From positions 6,069,501 to 6,133,500 of the forward strand of contig NZ_CP108036.1 of the NCBI RefSeq assembly GCF_036170895.1: 64,000 bases of DNA, written 5' to 3'. The translations under genes and the position numbers were made by a program. Under the pieces are notes generated by a model. That model ran no database searches. It was not told the DNA's origin and was given only the letters and a program-made list of their open reading frames with translations. Below are positions 27,514 to 40,627 of this stretch, piece by piece; the first letter of the stretch is position 1; every line of letters begins with the position of its first letter. Origin of the DNA: Streptomyces erythrochromogenes. GTDB taxonomy: Bacteria > Actinomycetota > Actinomycetes > Streptomycetales > Streptomycetaceae.

Positions 27514-27551
27514 GTGAGGCCCGCCTCCCCCCGAGGGGAGGCGGGCCTCAC
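27514..27551. terminator. Bidirectional terminator between pdtaR and livF
   Basis: A perfect 17-bp stem (27514-27530 with 27535-27551, GTGAGGCCCG to CGGGCCTCAC) with loop CCGA. It ends 8 bases before the livF stop on the other strand, so it can serve both converging transcripts. Confidence 0.85.
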
Positions 27552-27559
27552 ACGTTCTG

Positions 27560-28272
27560 TCAGTCCTCGCCGAGGTAGGCCTTGCGGACGTCCTCGTTGT
27601 GGAGGAGGTCCTGGCCGGTGCCGGAGAGGACGATCTTGCCGATCTCCATGACGTGCGCCTGGTCGGCGAGGGAGAGCGCCGCCTGGGCGTTCTGCTCGAC
27701 GAGCAGGATCGTCATGCCCGAGGCCTTGAGCTCGGAGATGGTCGACATGATCTTCTGCATCATCAGCGGGGAGAGACCCATGGAGGGCTCGTCCAGCATG
27801 AGGAGCTTCGGCTGGCACATGAGCGCGCGGCCCATGGCGAGCATCTGCTGCTCACCGCCCGAGAGGGTGCCGGCGGCCTGCTTGCGACGCTCGCCCAGGA
27901 TGGGGAAGAGGTCGTAGGCGCGCTGGATGTCCTTCTCGATGCCGTCCTTGTCGCTGCGGAGGAAGGCGCCGAGCTGGAGGTTCTCCTCGATCGTCAGCCG
28001 CGGGAAGATGTGGCGGCCCTCGGGGGAGTGCGCCAGCTTCAGGGCGACGATCTTGTGGGCGGGGACGCCGACGATGGGCTGGCCATCGAAGGTGACGCTG
28101 CCCGCGGTGGGCTTCAGGAGCCCGGAGAGGGTGCGGAGGGTGGTCGTCTTGCCGGCGCCGTTGGTGCCGACGAGGCAGACGATTTCACCTTCGTTGACCT
28201 CGAAGGAGATTCCCTTGACGGCTTCGATCTTGCCGTAGGCGACCTTGAGGTCCTCGACCTTGAGCAGTGCGG

Positions 28273-28276
<4 letters not shown>
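27560..28276 (-). CDS. livF: Branched-chain amino acid ABC transporter, ATPase LivF
   Basis: A 238-residue ABC ATPase. Walker A GTNGAGKTTT, Q-loop region HSPEGRHIFPRL (LivF-typical EGR..F), signature LSGGEQQMLAMGRAL, Walker B LLMLDEPSMGLSP and the H-loop region (LLVEQN, which replaces the His motif by EQN as is normal for LivF). It energises uptake of Leu/Ile/Val or related amino acids at the membrane. Last gene of livKHMGF; it overlaps livG by 4 bases (ATGA). Confidence 0.95.
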
Positions 28277-29318
<1,042 letters not shown>

Positions 29319-29322
<4 letters not shown>

Positions 29323-31055
29323 GCCCCCGCCTTGGCGGTGGCCAGGTCCTGGGGGGCCTGGTCAGCGGTGTCGTCGTGGAACTCGAGCTGCGCGCGCTTG
29401 TTGGCGATGAGGCCTTCAGGGCGGAAGCGCATGAGCAGGATGAGGGCGATGCCGAAGGCGAGGAGCTGGTAGTCCTGGAGGAAGGCCAGCTTCGCCGGGA
29501 TCAGGAAGAGGAGTGCGGCGCCGAGGATGGGGCCGCGGATGGTGCCCATGCCGCCGAGGATGACGGCGGCGAGGAGGAACGCGGAGTTCGGCGGGACGGG
29601 CCCGGCGAAGACGTAGTTCTCGGGGACGACCGTGGTGTTGACGTGTGCCTGGACGGTGCCGGCGAGGCCGGCGAGGGTGGCGCCGAGGGCGAAGGCGATG
29701 AGCTTGACCTTGAAGCCGTTGATGCCCATGGCTTCGGCGGCGGTCTCGTCCTCGCGGATGGCGACCCAGGCGCGGCCGATGCGGCTGTTGCCGGCGCGGG
29801 CGAAGACCACGACGACCAGGGCCATCACCAGCAGCATCAGGAAGTAGTAGTTGGCGTAGGCGCCGAGTTCGATGCCGGCGACGATGTGCGACTCGCCGAA
29901 GTTCCACCCGAAGATCTCCAGGTGGGGAATGTTCGGGATGCCGTTCGGGCCGTTGGTGACGTCCGGACCGGAGGTGCCGTCGAGGTTGCCCATGGCGATG
30001 CGGAAGATTTCTCCGAAGCCGAGGGTGACGATGGCGAGGTAGTCGCCGCGCAGGCGGAGGGTCGGTGCACCGATGACCACGCCGAAGACGAGCGAGACGA
30101 TGGCGCCGACGATGACCGCCGCCCAGAAGGGGAGGTGGATGCCGAAGGCGGAGGCGGTGCTGCCGGAGACCAGGGCGGCGGCGTAGGCGCCGACACCGAG
30201 GAAGGCGACGTATCCGAGGTCCAGGAGGCCGGCGAGGCCGACGACGATGTTCAGGCCGAGGGCGACGGTCGCGAAGATCAGGATGTTGACCGCGATCAGC
30301 GTGTAGGTGTCGCCGCTCTGCTGGATGAACGGGAAGGCGATCGCGGCGGCCGCGGTGCCGAGGAGGGTGACCTGGCGGTTGTTCGCGGTGAGCACCGAGA
30401 AGCGGGCGAGGAGGCCCGACTTGTTCAGGGCGAGGGCCGCGAGGCCGACCGTGATCAGGTAGGCGACGAAGAGCTGCGGTTCCTTGTCATCGGTGTCGAT
30501 GCCGAAGGTGATGACGAAGAGGCCGAGGGCGAAGACGCCGGTGATGATGAGGATCTCGGCCCAGTTGGGCAGCTTGCTCTTGGCCGCGGTGACCTTGCGG
30601 CTGTCGTCGGGGAGCTTGTACGCGGCGAGGGCCGGGACGAGGGAGCCGACGAGGGCGACGTAGGCGCCGGGTTCGAGGTTGACGACGCCGCCGAGGACGA
30701 CGGTGATCGAGATGACCGTGAACCAGGTGGCGGCGAGGTTGCCGAGGGCCAGGAACCAGATGGCCTTGCGGGAGCCGGCGGGGGTGAGCCAGCTGAAGCC
30801 CTTGACGCCGAGTGCGGCGAGCGCGTGCACCAGGGTGAGGGCGGCGCCGACCAGGGTGACGTACTGGAGGTCGGCGGGGCTGCCGTAGAAGGTGAGGTCG
30901 CCGGGGAAGTCGGCGGTCCACGTCCAGGCGAGGAAGGCGCTGACGATGGTGAGGAGGCTGCCACCGACGATCGCGTAGAGGAGCGCGGCGGGTGCGGGTG
31001 CCGTCTTCGCGGTCTGCGTGGGCGTCTGCGTCTGCGGGGTGGTGTTGGTGGTCAT
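29319..31055 (-). CDS. livM: Branched-chain amino acid ABC transporter, permease LivM
   Basis: A 578-residue permease, ATG 31055. The C-terminal 300 residues are the standard LivM domain (NILIFATVALGLNIVVGLAGLLDLGYVAF, LRLRGDYLAIVTLGFGEIFRI, the EAA-like loop WVAIREDETAAEAMGINGFKVKL, and PNSAFLLAAVILGGMGTIRGP). In front is an extension of about 260 residues with several further hydrophobic helices (LYAIVGGSLLTIVSAFLAW and others). From memory, long LivM proteins like this occur in Streptomyces. It forms the translocation channel together with LivH. It starts 5 bases after livH stops and overlaps livG. Confidence 0.93.
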
Positions 31056-31060
31056 GGTTC

Positions 31061-31993
31061 TCACGCCCGATCCGTGACGCGCTGGCCGAGCAGGCCTTGG
31101 GGCCGCACGAGGAGGACGACGATGAGGAGTACGAAGGCCCAGACGTTGGACCAGGCTCCGCCGCCGAGCTGCTGCATGCCGGGGATCTCTTCGATGTAGG
31201 CGATCGAGAGGGCTTCGGCGAGTCCGAGGACGACGCCGCCGACCATGGCTCCGTAGATGTTGCCGATGCCGCCGAGGACGGCTGCGGTGAAGGCCTTGAG
31301 GCCGAGGATGAAGCCCATCTCGAAGTTGATCTGGCCCTTGTCGACGCCGTAGGCGACGGCTGCGACGGCGGCGAACGCGGCACCGATGGCGAAGGCCATG
31401 ACGATGATGCGGTCGGTGTTGATGCCCATCAGCTTGGCGGTGTCGGGGTCCTGCGCGGTGGCCTGCATGGCGCGGCCGCTGCGGCTCTTCTGGACGAAGA
31501 CGCCGAGGGCGAGCATGCAGAGCGGGGCGAGGATGAGGACGAAGAGGTCCGCACGCTGGATCGCGAGGCTGTCGGTGAGCTTGAAGGCCGGGCCCGTGAA
31601 CTCGGGGAAGCTGACGGCCTTCTTGGCGTCCGGGTAGAACTGCCAGACGAGCTGCTGGAGCGCGATCGAGAGGCCGATTGCGGTGATGAGGGGTGCGAGC
31701 CTGGGAGCGCTGCGCAGGGGGCGGTAGGCGAAGCGTTCGGCTGCGCATGCCACGGCGACGGAGCAGATGGCGCCGCCGACGATCATGACGGGTATCGCGA
31801 TCAGCAGGCTGGTGCCGGTCGGGAGGATGGCGTAGGCGGTGAGCGCGCCGAAGCCGCCGATCATGAAGATCTCGCCGTGGGCGAAGTTGATGAGCTGGAC
31901 GATGCCGTAGACCATGGTGTACCCGATGGCGATGAGGCCATAGAGAGCACCGAGGGCCAGGCCGTTGGCCAGCTGTTGCGGCAGTTCGTGCAC
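31061..31993 (-). CDS. livH: Branched-chain amino acid ABC transporter, permease LivH
   Basis: A 310-residue permease. GTG 31993 is favoured because GGAGG lies 8 bases upstream; an in-frame start at 32041 lacks it. The family pattern is clear: QLANGLALGALYGLIAIGYTMVYGIVQLINFAHGEIFMIGGF, then the loop AYRPLRSAPRLAPLITAIGLSIALQ, the coupling loop SRSGRAMQATAQDPDTAKLMGIN, and GNIYGAMVGGVVLGLAEAL. It has 8 or so transmembrane helices. It lies downstream of livK with a 108-base gap that may hold a processing or attenuation site. Confidence 0.94.
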   Translation of the reverse strand: MHELPQQLANGLALGALYGLIAIGYTMVYGIVQLINFAHGEIFMIGGFGALTAYAILPTGTSLLIAIPVMIVGGAICSVAVACAAERFAYRPLRSAPRLAPLITAIGLSIALQQLVWQFYPDAKKAVSFPEFTGPAFKLTDSLAIQRADLFVLILAPLCMLALGVFVQKSRSGRAMQATAQDPDTAKLMGINTDRIIVMAFAIGAAFAAVAAVAYGVDKGQINFEMGFILGLKAFTAAVLGGIGNIYGAMVGGVVLGLAEALSIAYIEEIPGMQQLGGGAWSNVWAFVLLIVVLLVRPQGLLGQRVTDRA

Positions 31994-32101
31994 CGCAGGG
32001 CCTCCGATGAGCGTGTCGGATAAGACTCCGCGCGAGGGCACTGTTTGCGCCCTCGCGCGGCGTTGGTTCAGGTGTTACGGGTGGTGCTGGGTGCTACGGG
32101 C

Positions 32102-33334
32102 TTACTGGTTGAAGGTGTCGCTCTTGACGTCGACCCACTTGCCGCCCTCGACCTTGTAGACCGTGAGCTGCTTGTTGGTGGTGTCGCCGTACTGGTCGAA
32201 GGCGACCTTGCCGGTCACGCCCTCGAAGGAGACCTTGCCGAGAGCCTCGACGACCTTGGCGCGGGCGTCGTCGGGGAGCTTGCCGCTGTTGGCGGCGACG
32301 ACGGCCTTGACGGCCTGGATGACGGCCCAGCCGGCGTCGTAGGAGTAGCCACCGTAGGCGGCGTACGGGTCCTTGTAGCCCTCGGCCTTGTAGTCCTCGA
32401 TGAACTTCTTGGCGGTGTCGAGCTTCTCGACGGGGTAGCCGATGGAGGTGGCGAGGTCGCCCTCGTTGGCCTCACCGGAGGCGCTGATGAAGGCGGGGTC
32501 CTGGATGCCGTCGCCGCCCATGAGCGGGACGGCGGCGCCGGCCTTCTTGATCTGGTCGGCGAGCAGGCCGCCCTCGGGGTACTGGCCGCCGAAGTAGACG
32601 GAGTCGGCGCCGGAGGACTTGACCTTGTCGGCGGTGGAGGAGAAGTCGGTCTCCTTCACGGTGACGTGGTCGGTGCCGGCGACCTCGCCGCCGAGCTTCT
32701 TGAACTCCTCGGCGAAGATCGCGGCGAGGCCGGCGCCGTAGGTCTGCTTGTCGTCGACGATGAAGACCTTCTTCTTGCCGGCGTCCTTGAAGAGGTACTG
32801 GGCGGCGAACTTGCCCTGGACCACGTCGGTGGCGGCGGTGCGGAAGTAGGTGTCGAAGCCGCGCTTGAACTCGCCCTTGCCCCAGTTGTCGCCCTGGCTG
32901 AGCGCGGGGTTGGTGTTGGCGGGGGAGACCTGCGCCAGCTTGGCGGAGGCGAAGACGCCCTGCATCTGCTGGGCAACGCCCGAGTTCAGCGGGCCGACGA
33001 CGCCGAGGACGTCCTTGTTGCCGACGAGCTTGGTGGCGTTGGCCTGACCGGAGGCCGGGACGGCCTGGTCGTCGAGGGCCTCGACCTTGAACTCGATGCC
33101 CGGGACCTCGTTGTTCTTGTTGGCCGTCTTGGCCGCGAGGTCCACGGAGTTCTTGATGCCCTGACCGAGAGCGGAGAGGGAACCGGTCAGCGGGGCGTCG
33201 ACGCCGATGACGACGACGGTCTTCTTGCCGCCGCTGTTGTCCTTGGAGCCTCCGTCGCGCGATCCGCAAGCGGTGAGGGTCAGTGCTCCCGTGGTGATCA
33301 CGGTGGTGAGGATGAGCAAAGAACGGTGTCGCAC
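32102..33334 (-). CDS. livK: Branched-chain amino acid ABC transporter, substrate-binding lipoprotein LivK
   Basis: A 410-residue lipoprotein. GTG 33334 has AAAGGAAG upstream. The signal ends in the lipobox LTAC (cysteine near residue 22), followed by a short Gly/Ser/Lys linker. The periplasmic-binding fold of the LIV family follows (VVVIGVDAPLTGSLSALGQGIKNSVDLA, VVGPLNSGVAQQMQ, SPANTNPALSQGDNWG and DFSSTADKVKSSGADSVYFGGQ). It captures the amino acid outside the membrane and delivers it to LivHM. First gene of the operon; the promoter must lie in the long upstream gap. Confidence 0.94.
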   Translation of the reverse strand: MRHRSLLILTTVITTGALTLTACGSRDGGSKDNSGGKKTVVVIGVDAPLTGSLSALGQGIKNSVDLAAKTANKNNEVPGIEFKVEALDDQAVPASGQANATKLVGNKDVLGVVGPLNSGVAQQMQGVFASAKLAQVSPANTNPALSQGDNWGKGEFKRGFDTYFRTAATDVVQGKFAAQYLFKDAGKKKVFIVDDKQTYGAGLAAIFAEEFKKLGGEVAGTDHVTVKETDFSSTADKVKSSGADSVYFGGQYPEGGLLADQIKKAGAAVPLMGGDGIQDPAFISASGEANEGDLATSIGYPVEKLDTAKKFIEDYKAEGYKDPYAAYGGYSYDAGWAVIQAVKAVVAANSGKLPDDARAKVVEALGKVSFEGVTGKVAFDQYGDTTNKQLTVYKVEGGKWVDVKSDTFNQ

Positions 33335-33874
33335 GATTCTTCCTTTCCCTGGCGCAGCCCTCTGTCGAGGTGCCGTTGGGTCGCCGGGCCGCACTGGAGA
33401 GGTCCACGGCCGTGCTGATTCGCGCCCTGCGGCGCGGTGACTGGCCGTGACTCTAGGGCCGAGGTGGCGAGCACCGGGAGGCGGGAAAGGAGGATGTGAC
33501 GCTCTTGTTATGCCAAGGCCAAGAATGTGTGGTGGGAGTTTAAACAAAACGGACATTTAGGCACCCTTGAGATCGTCCGCATGGTGAGAAATTGCAGTTC
33601 CTCTAAGGGGCTTGAGGCCTTCATGCACCTGTCTTAGATCAAATTGAGCCGAATGTGGCTGCGTGTGCCCGAAAGAATCCTCCGGGTGGTCATTGCCGAG
33701 GGAAAAGGCGGATTCGAGCCGTCTTAGGAATTACACAGAGTGATGATTGCAGCGTTGTGGCGGGACTGTGAACGATCTTGCTTCGGTGGCGGCAGGGCCT
33801 CCCACCTGCGGTTCGATCCGGCGGAGGCATCTGCCCGGAAGACGGACAACGTGCTCGGAATGCGGTGACGCCGG
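33335..33874. other. Long AT-richer intergenic region upstream of livK
   Basis: 540 bases without a supported gene. It contains the livK promoter region on the minus strand and, about 33500-33740, sequence clearly lower in GC than its surroundings, with a GTTTAAAC palindrome (33538-33545). No strong -35/-10 pair stands out. No reading frame with a ribosome site and GC3 bias was found on either strand. Regulator sites (for amino-acid or nitrogen control) are likely but not identified. Confidence 0.55.
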
Positions 33875-34276
33875 TCACATCGGCGGGCGCCAGTTCTCCG
33901 AGCTGCGGGTCGCGCCGCCCTGCTCGGCGCAGCGCTGCGCCACGAAGTGGTCGATCAGCTCAAGTGCCTTGTCCTGTCCGGCAGTTCGCTCTTCCGTGCG
34001 TCCTGCGGCCACCGCGGCCTCGTGGATCGCGTACTGGTCGTTGGAAAGCCCCTTCTGCTCCCAGTCGAGGCCGGACCACTTGGTGCCCAGGAGGGTCTCC
34101 TTCGCCCAGTAGGACACGAGGCTCGTGCACACCTGTACGGGCGAGGCGGGGGTGGGGGCGGACTGGCTCGCGGAGCCCGCCGCGGAGGGTGGTGCGGAGG
34201 ATGAGCAGCCGGTCAGGGCGAGCGCCGCGAGAAGGGTGTGGGCGGCGTACCGGGCCGTGCGTGGCATGGTCCCCAT
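33875..34276 (-). CDS. Small secreted lipoprotein of unknown function
   Basis: A 133-residue protein. ATG at 34276 was chosen, with ATG 34267 as alternative. Signal peptide RTARYAAHTLLAALALTGC with lipobox LTGC (cysteine near residue 24), then a Ser/Pro/Ala linker. The mature domain (VQVCTSLVSYWAKETLLGTKWSGLDWEQKGLSNDQYAIHEAAV and FVAQRCAEQGG) has two Cys that may form a disulfide and helical character. I do not recognise the family; similar small lipoproteins are frequent in Streptomyces. It is divergent from the gene fragment at 34397. Confidence 0.7.
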   Translation of the reverse strand: MGTMPRTARYAAHTLLAALALTGCSSSAPPSAAGSASQSAPTPASPVQVCTSLVSYWAKETLLGTKWSGLDWEQKGLSNDQYAIHEAAVAAGRTEERTAGQDKALELIDHFVAQRCAEQGGATRSSENWRPPM

Positions 34277-34396
34277 GGGGGGACGGTAGGCGGTGCCCAC
34301 CGGTGAGACAACAGATGTCACCGCGAAGCGTGCGGACTGGCGGATTCCGGGCTGTTGCGGGGCCCGCACGGCGGGGCCGGCTCCCATGCTCGGCCC

Positions 34397-34705
34397 GTGA
34401 GCGGACGCCGGAGCGCGACAGACTTGATCGAATCGGCTTGGCGCGAGCTGGACGCCCCCGACGCGGGCACCCGGGACGGCTGTCTCGAAGTCATCGCCGA
34501 CATCCCGGAGCGGGGCCTTCTGGCGAGGGCCGACGCCGAGCGGGTCGCCGGGCGCCTCGTCGCGGTCGCCCTCTCCGACGAGGGCTACGCGCTGCGGGAG
34601 GCCGCACTGAACGCGCTCGGTGCGGGCACCACGTCCTACGAGTTCCCCTACGGGGTGCCGGCGCCGCTGGCCGTCGGCGTGGACCGTTTCGAACCCCTGC
34701 TCCTG
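34397..34705 (+). pseudogene. 5' part of a helical-repeat-like protein without its own stop
   Basis: GTG 34397 opens a frame with good codon bias: RSATDLIESAWRELDAPDAG, then CLEVIADIPERGLLARADAERVAGRLVAVALSDEGYALREAALNALGAG, arranged like a helical (HEAT-type) repeat, then YEFPYGVPAPLAVGVDRFEPLL. After about 34705 the sequence becomes low-complexity and the frame runs on, without a stop, through the oppositely oriented thioesterase gene to 35350. The coding signal therefore ends where a 3' portion should continue. A deletion that removed the 3' end is the likely cause. I cannot name the family with certainty. Confidence 0.45.
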
Positions 34706-34828
34706 CACCAAGGTCCCGGGGCAACACACCTAGGGCCGTCCGGGAGGGAACGGCCTGGGCCCCGGCGGCGGGCGGTGAGCCGTTCGTCGGGGCCGGGCGG
34801 GCCGTGCCGGGTGGGTGGGGCGTGCGGG

Positions 34829-35320
34829 TCAGGCCTGGGAGTGGGCCTCGGCGCCACCGGCGACCTGGTCGACGTCGCGCAGCAGGCAGGTCAGGCGGGC
34901 GGTGCAGATCCGCTTGTCCTGCTCGTCGGTGATGACGATCTCGAAGGTGGTGGTCGAGCGGCCGCGGTGGACCGGGGTGGCGACGCCGGTGACGACGCCG
35001 CTGCGGGCGCCCCGGTGGTGGGTGCAGTTCAGGTCCACGCCGACGGCGATCTTGCTGATGCCGCCGTGCATCATGGCGCCGATCGAGCCGAGGGTCTCGG
35101 CCAGTACGGCGGAGGCCCCGCCGTGCAGCAGTCCGTAGGGCTGGGTGTTGCCCTTGACGGGCATGGTGCCGACGACGCGGTCGGCCGAGGCCTCCAGGAT
35201 GCGGATGTCCATGCGCTCGCCGAGGTCTCCGGCCGAGAACAGCGCGGGCAGGTCGATGCCCAGGGCCGCGTACTCGTCGAGGACCTCCTGCGGGAACTTC
35301 ACTGCGTGCTGCTCACCCAT
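34829..35320 (-). CDS. PaaI-family hotdog thioesterase
   Basis: A 163-residue hotdog-fold protein. GNTQPYGLLHGGASAVLAETLGSIGA carries the family HGG motif with the catalytic Asp/Glu replaced by the E of AVLAE, and VDLNCTHHRGARSGVVTGVATPVHRGRSTTTFEIVI is the second beta-hairpin. It hydrolyses acyl-CoA or aryl-CoA thioesters, typically as a tetramer in the cytoplasm. ATG 35320 follows GGAGCC. It is a single gene. From memory it is commonly found near polA in Streptomyces. Confidence 0.88.
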   Translation of the reverse strand: MGEQHAVKFPQEVLDEYAALGIDLPALFSAGDLGERMDIRILEASADRVVGTMPVKGNTQPYGLLHGGASAVLAETLGSIGAMMHGGISKIAVGVDLNCTHHRGARSGVVTGVATPVHRGRSTTTFEIVITDEQDKRICTARLTCLLRDVDQVAGGAEAHSQA

Positions 35321-35374
35321 GGTCAGGCTCCGTTCGTCAACGCTCGTTAACCTTCTTTTCCTGAGGTCGTTCTA

Positions 35375-37645
<2,271 letters not shown>

Positions 37646-37844
37646 CGCGCTCCCCTTCGAGCGTACGTACGTGTGCAGCACGGGTGGCCGCGTGCTTCGA
37701 TCCTTGCACGACCCACGGGGTTCGGGGAGGGCGGTCCGGTGCTTGTGACGCCCGGCGGGGTGCGCGGGGGGCGTCCGGTGGGGCGGATGCGCCGGGGGAG
37801 GCGACGGGCCGGAATTGTCGGTGGGGGCGCCTAGGATCGGGGAC

Positions 37845-40568
37845 GTGGCAGATTCAGCATCGAAGAAGACGGACCAGACGACCGCAGCGGACCGCCCCCG
37901 CCTGATGCTCATGGACGGGCACTCCCTGGCGTACCGGGCGTTCTTCGCGCTGCCCGCGGAGAACTTCACGACCGCGACGGGGCAGCCGACCAACGCCATC
38001 TACGGCTTCGCGTCGATGCTGGCGAACACGCTGCGCGACGAGGCGCCCACGCACTTCGCGGTGGCGTTCGACGTGTCCCGCAAGACGTGGCGTTCGACGG
38101 AGTTCCCCGAGTACAAGGCGAACCGTTCCAAGACGCCCGACGAGTTCAAGGGGCAGGTCGAGCTGATCGGCGAGCTCCTCGACGCGATGAAGGTGCCGCG
38201 CTTCGCCGTCGACGGCTTCGAGGCCGACGACGTGATCGCGACGCTGGCGACGCAGGCGGAGGCCCTCGGTTTCGAGGTGCTGATCGTCACCGGCGACCGG
38301 GACTCCTTCCAGCTCGTGTCCGAGCACACGACCGTGCTCTACCCGACCAAGGGCGTCTCGGAGCTGACGCGCTTCACGCCGGAGAAGGTCGAGGAGAAGT
38401 ACGGGCTCACCCCGCAGCAGTACCCGGACTTCGCGGCCCTGCGCGGAGACCCGTCCGACAACCTCCCCGGCATCCCGGGCGTCGGTGAGAAGACCGCCGC
38501 CAAGTGGATCACCCAGTTCGGGTCGTTCGCGGAGCTCGTGGAGCGCGCCGAGGAGGTCAAGGGCAAGGCCGGGCAGAACTTCCGGGACCACCTGGAGGCC
38601 GTCAAGCTCAACCGGGTCCTGACCGAGATGGTCAAGGACGTGGAGCTGCCCAAGTCCGCCGCCGACCTGGGCCGCCTGCCGTACGACCGGTCCGCGGTGA
38701 CCGGTGTGCTGGACGTGCTGGAGATCCGCAACCCGTCGCTGCGCGAGCGGCTGCTGGCCGTGGACCCGGGTGCGGCCGAGCAGGAGACGGCCCCGGCGCC
38801 CGCGGCCGGCGTGGAGCTCGACGCGTCCGTGCTGGGCACGGGCGAGCTGGCCCCGTGGCTGGAGAGCCACGCGGGCGGGCCGCTGGGCGTCGCGACCGTC
38901 GACAGCTGGGCCCTGGGCCAGGGCAACGTCGCCGAGATCGCGCTGGCCGCCGCCGGGGGCGCGGCCGCCTGGTTCACGCCGGCCGAGCTCGACGAGACGG
39001 ACGAGCGGGCCTTCGCGGCCTGGGCGGCCGACGCGGCCCGGCCCAAGGTCGTGCACAACGCCAAGGGCCTGATGCGGGTCTTCCCCGAGCACGGCTGGAG
39101 CCTGGCCGGTGTCACCATGGACACCGCGCTCGCCGCCTACCTGGTCAAGCCGGGCCGGCGCTCCTTCGCCCTGGACGCCCTGTCCACGGAGTACCTGCAC
39201 CGTGAGCTGGCCCCCGCCGCCGCCGACGGGCAACTGGCCTTCGGCGCCGACGAGACGGCCGAGGCCGAGGCGCTGATGGCGCAGGCCCGCGCCGTCCTGG
39301 ACCTGGGCGACGCCTTCACCGGCAAGCTCACCGAGGTGGGCGCCGCGGAGCTGCTGCACGACATGGAGCTGCCGACCTCTGAGCTGCTCGCCCGGATGGA
39401 GCGCGCCGGCATCGCCGCCGACCGCGACCACCTGGAAGCCATGGAGCAGCAGTTCGCGGGAGCCGTGCAGCAGGCGGTCAAGGAGGCGCACGCGGCGGTC
39501 GGCCACGAGTTCAACCTCGGCTCGCCCAAGCAGCTCCAGGAGGTCTTCTTCGGCGAGCTGGACCTGCCGAAGACGAAGAAGACCAAGACCGGCTACACCA
39601 CGGACGCCGACGCGCTGGCCTGGCTGGCCACGCAGACCGACCACGAACTGCCGGTGATCATGCTCCGGCACCGGGAGCAGGCCAAGCTGCGCGTCACGGT
39701 CGAGGGCCTGGTCAAGACCATCGCCGCCGACGGCCGGGTGCACACCAGCTTCAGTCAGACCGTCGCCGCGACCGGCCGGCTGTCCTCCACCGACCCGAAC
39801 CTGCAGAACGTGCCGGTACGCACCGACGAGGGGCGCGCCATCCGCCGCGGCTTCGTCGTCGGCGAGGGCTTCGAGTCCCTGATGACGGCCGACTACAGCC
39901 AGATCGAGCTGCGCGTGATGGCCCACCTCTCCGAGGACGAGGGCCTGATCGAGGCGTTCGCCACCGGCGAGGACCTGCACACCACGGTCGCCTCCCAGGT
40001 GTTCGGGGTGGAGCGCGACCAGGTCGACGCCGAGATGCGCCGCAAGATCAAGGCCATGTCGTACGGCCTGGCCTACGGGTTGTCCGCCTTCGGCCTCTCG
40101 CAGCAGCTGGGCATCGAGCCCGCCGAGGCGCGCGGCCTGATGGAGACCTTCTTCGAGCGCTTCGGCGGGGTCCGCGACTACCTCCAGCGCGTGGTGGACG
40201 AGGCCCGGGCCACCGGATACACGGCGACGGTCTTCGGCCGCCGCCGGTACCTGCCGGACCTCAACAGCGACAACCGCCAGCGCCGCGAGGCCGCCGAGCG
40301 GATGGCGCTCAACGCCCCGATCCAGGGCACCGCCGCCGACATCGTCAAGGTCGCGATGCTGCGGGTGGACAAGGCGATCACCGAGGCCGGCCTGCGGTCG
40401 CGGATGCTGCTCCAGGTCCACGACGAAATCGTGCTGGAGGTCGCCCCCGGCGAGCGCGAGCAGGTGGAGGAGCTGGTGCGCCGCGAGATGGGCGCCGCCG
40501 TCGAGCTGCGCGCCCCGCTGGACGTGTCGGTTGGTGTCGGCGCGGACTGGGAGTCCGCCGCGCACTGA
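37845..40568 (+). CDS. polA: DNA polymerase I
   Basis: A 907-residue enzyme from GTG 37845 (upstream sequence is GGGGAC). The N-terminal 5'-3' exonuclease domain (about 10-310) has LMLMDGHSLAYRAF, FAVAFDVSRKTWRS and GDRDSFQLV. The middle 3'-5' exonuclease-like domain (about 330-510) lacks the DxE motif (it reads VATVDSWALG), so no proofreading, as usual in this genus. The polymerase domain shows motif A DYSQIELR, the O helix RRKIKAMSYGLAYG and motif C LLQVHDEIVLE. It fills gaps in repair and removes Okazaki primers. Complete and typical. Confidence 0.97.
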   Translation: MADSASKKTDQTTAADRPRLMLMDGHSLAYRAFFALPAENFTTATGQPTNAIYGFASMLANTLRDEAPTHFAVAFDVSRKTWRSTEFPEYKANRSKTPDEFKGQVELIGELLDAMKVPRFAVDGFEADDVIATLATQAEALGFEVLIVTGDRDSFQLVSEHTTVLYPTKGVSELTRFTPEKVEEKYGLTPQQYPDFAALRGDPSDNLPGIPGVGEKTAAKWITQFGSFAELVERAEEVKGKAGQNFRDHLEAVKLNRVLTEMVKDVELPKSAADLGRLPYDRSAVTGVLDVLEIRNPSLRERLLAVDPGAAEQETAPAPAAGVELDASVLGTGELAPWLESHAGGPLGVATVDSWALGQGNVAEIALAAAGGAAAWFTPAELDETDERAFAAWAADAARPKVVHNAKGLMRVFPEHGWSLAGVTMDTALAAYLVKPGRRSFALDALSTEYLHRELAPAAADGQLAFGADETAEAEALMAQARAVLDLGDAFTGKLTEVGAAELLHDMELPTSELLARMERAGIAADRDHLEAMEQQFAGAVQQAVKEAHAAVGHEFNLGSPKQLQEVFFGELDLPKTKKTKTGYTTDADALAWLATQTDHELPVIMLRHREQAKLRVTVEGLVKTIAADGRVHTSFSQTVAATGRLSSTDPNLQNVPVRTDEGRAIRRGFVVGEGFESLMTADYSQIELRVMAHLSEDEGLIEAFATGEDLHTTVASQVFGVERDQVDAEMRRKIKAMSYGLAYGLSAFGLSQQLGIEPAEARGLMETFFERFGGVRDYLQRVVDEARATGYTATVFGRRRYLPDLNSDNRQRREAAERMALNAPIQGTAADIVKVAMLRVDKAITEAGLRSRMLLQVHDEIVLEVAPGEREQVEELVRREMGAAVELRAPLDVSVGVGADWESAAH

Positions 40569-40592
40569 TCCGCGTGACGATGCGCGAGCAGC

Positions 40593-40627
40593 GCCCGTCC
40601 CCGTCCGCTCAGGCGGTGGGGACGGGC
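40593..40627. terminator. Bidirectional terminator between polA and the DUF4184 gene
   Basis: GCCCGTCCCC pairs with GGGGACGGGC (10 bp), with an inner CCGC-TCAG-GCGG hairpin, 25 bases after polA. The minus-strand stop codon of the DUF4184 gene lies in the loop, so the hairpin overlaps its coding end. Confidence 0.7.
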
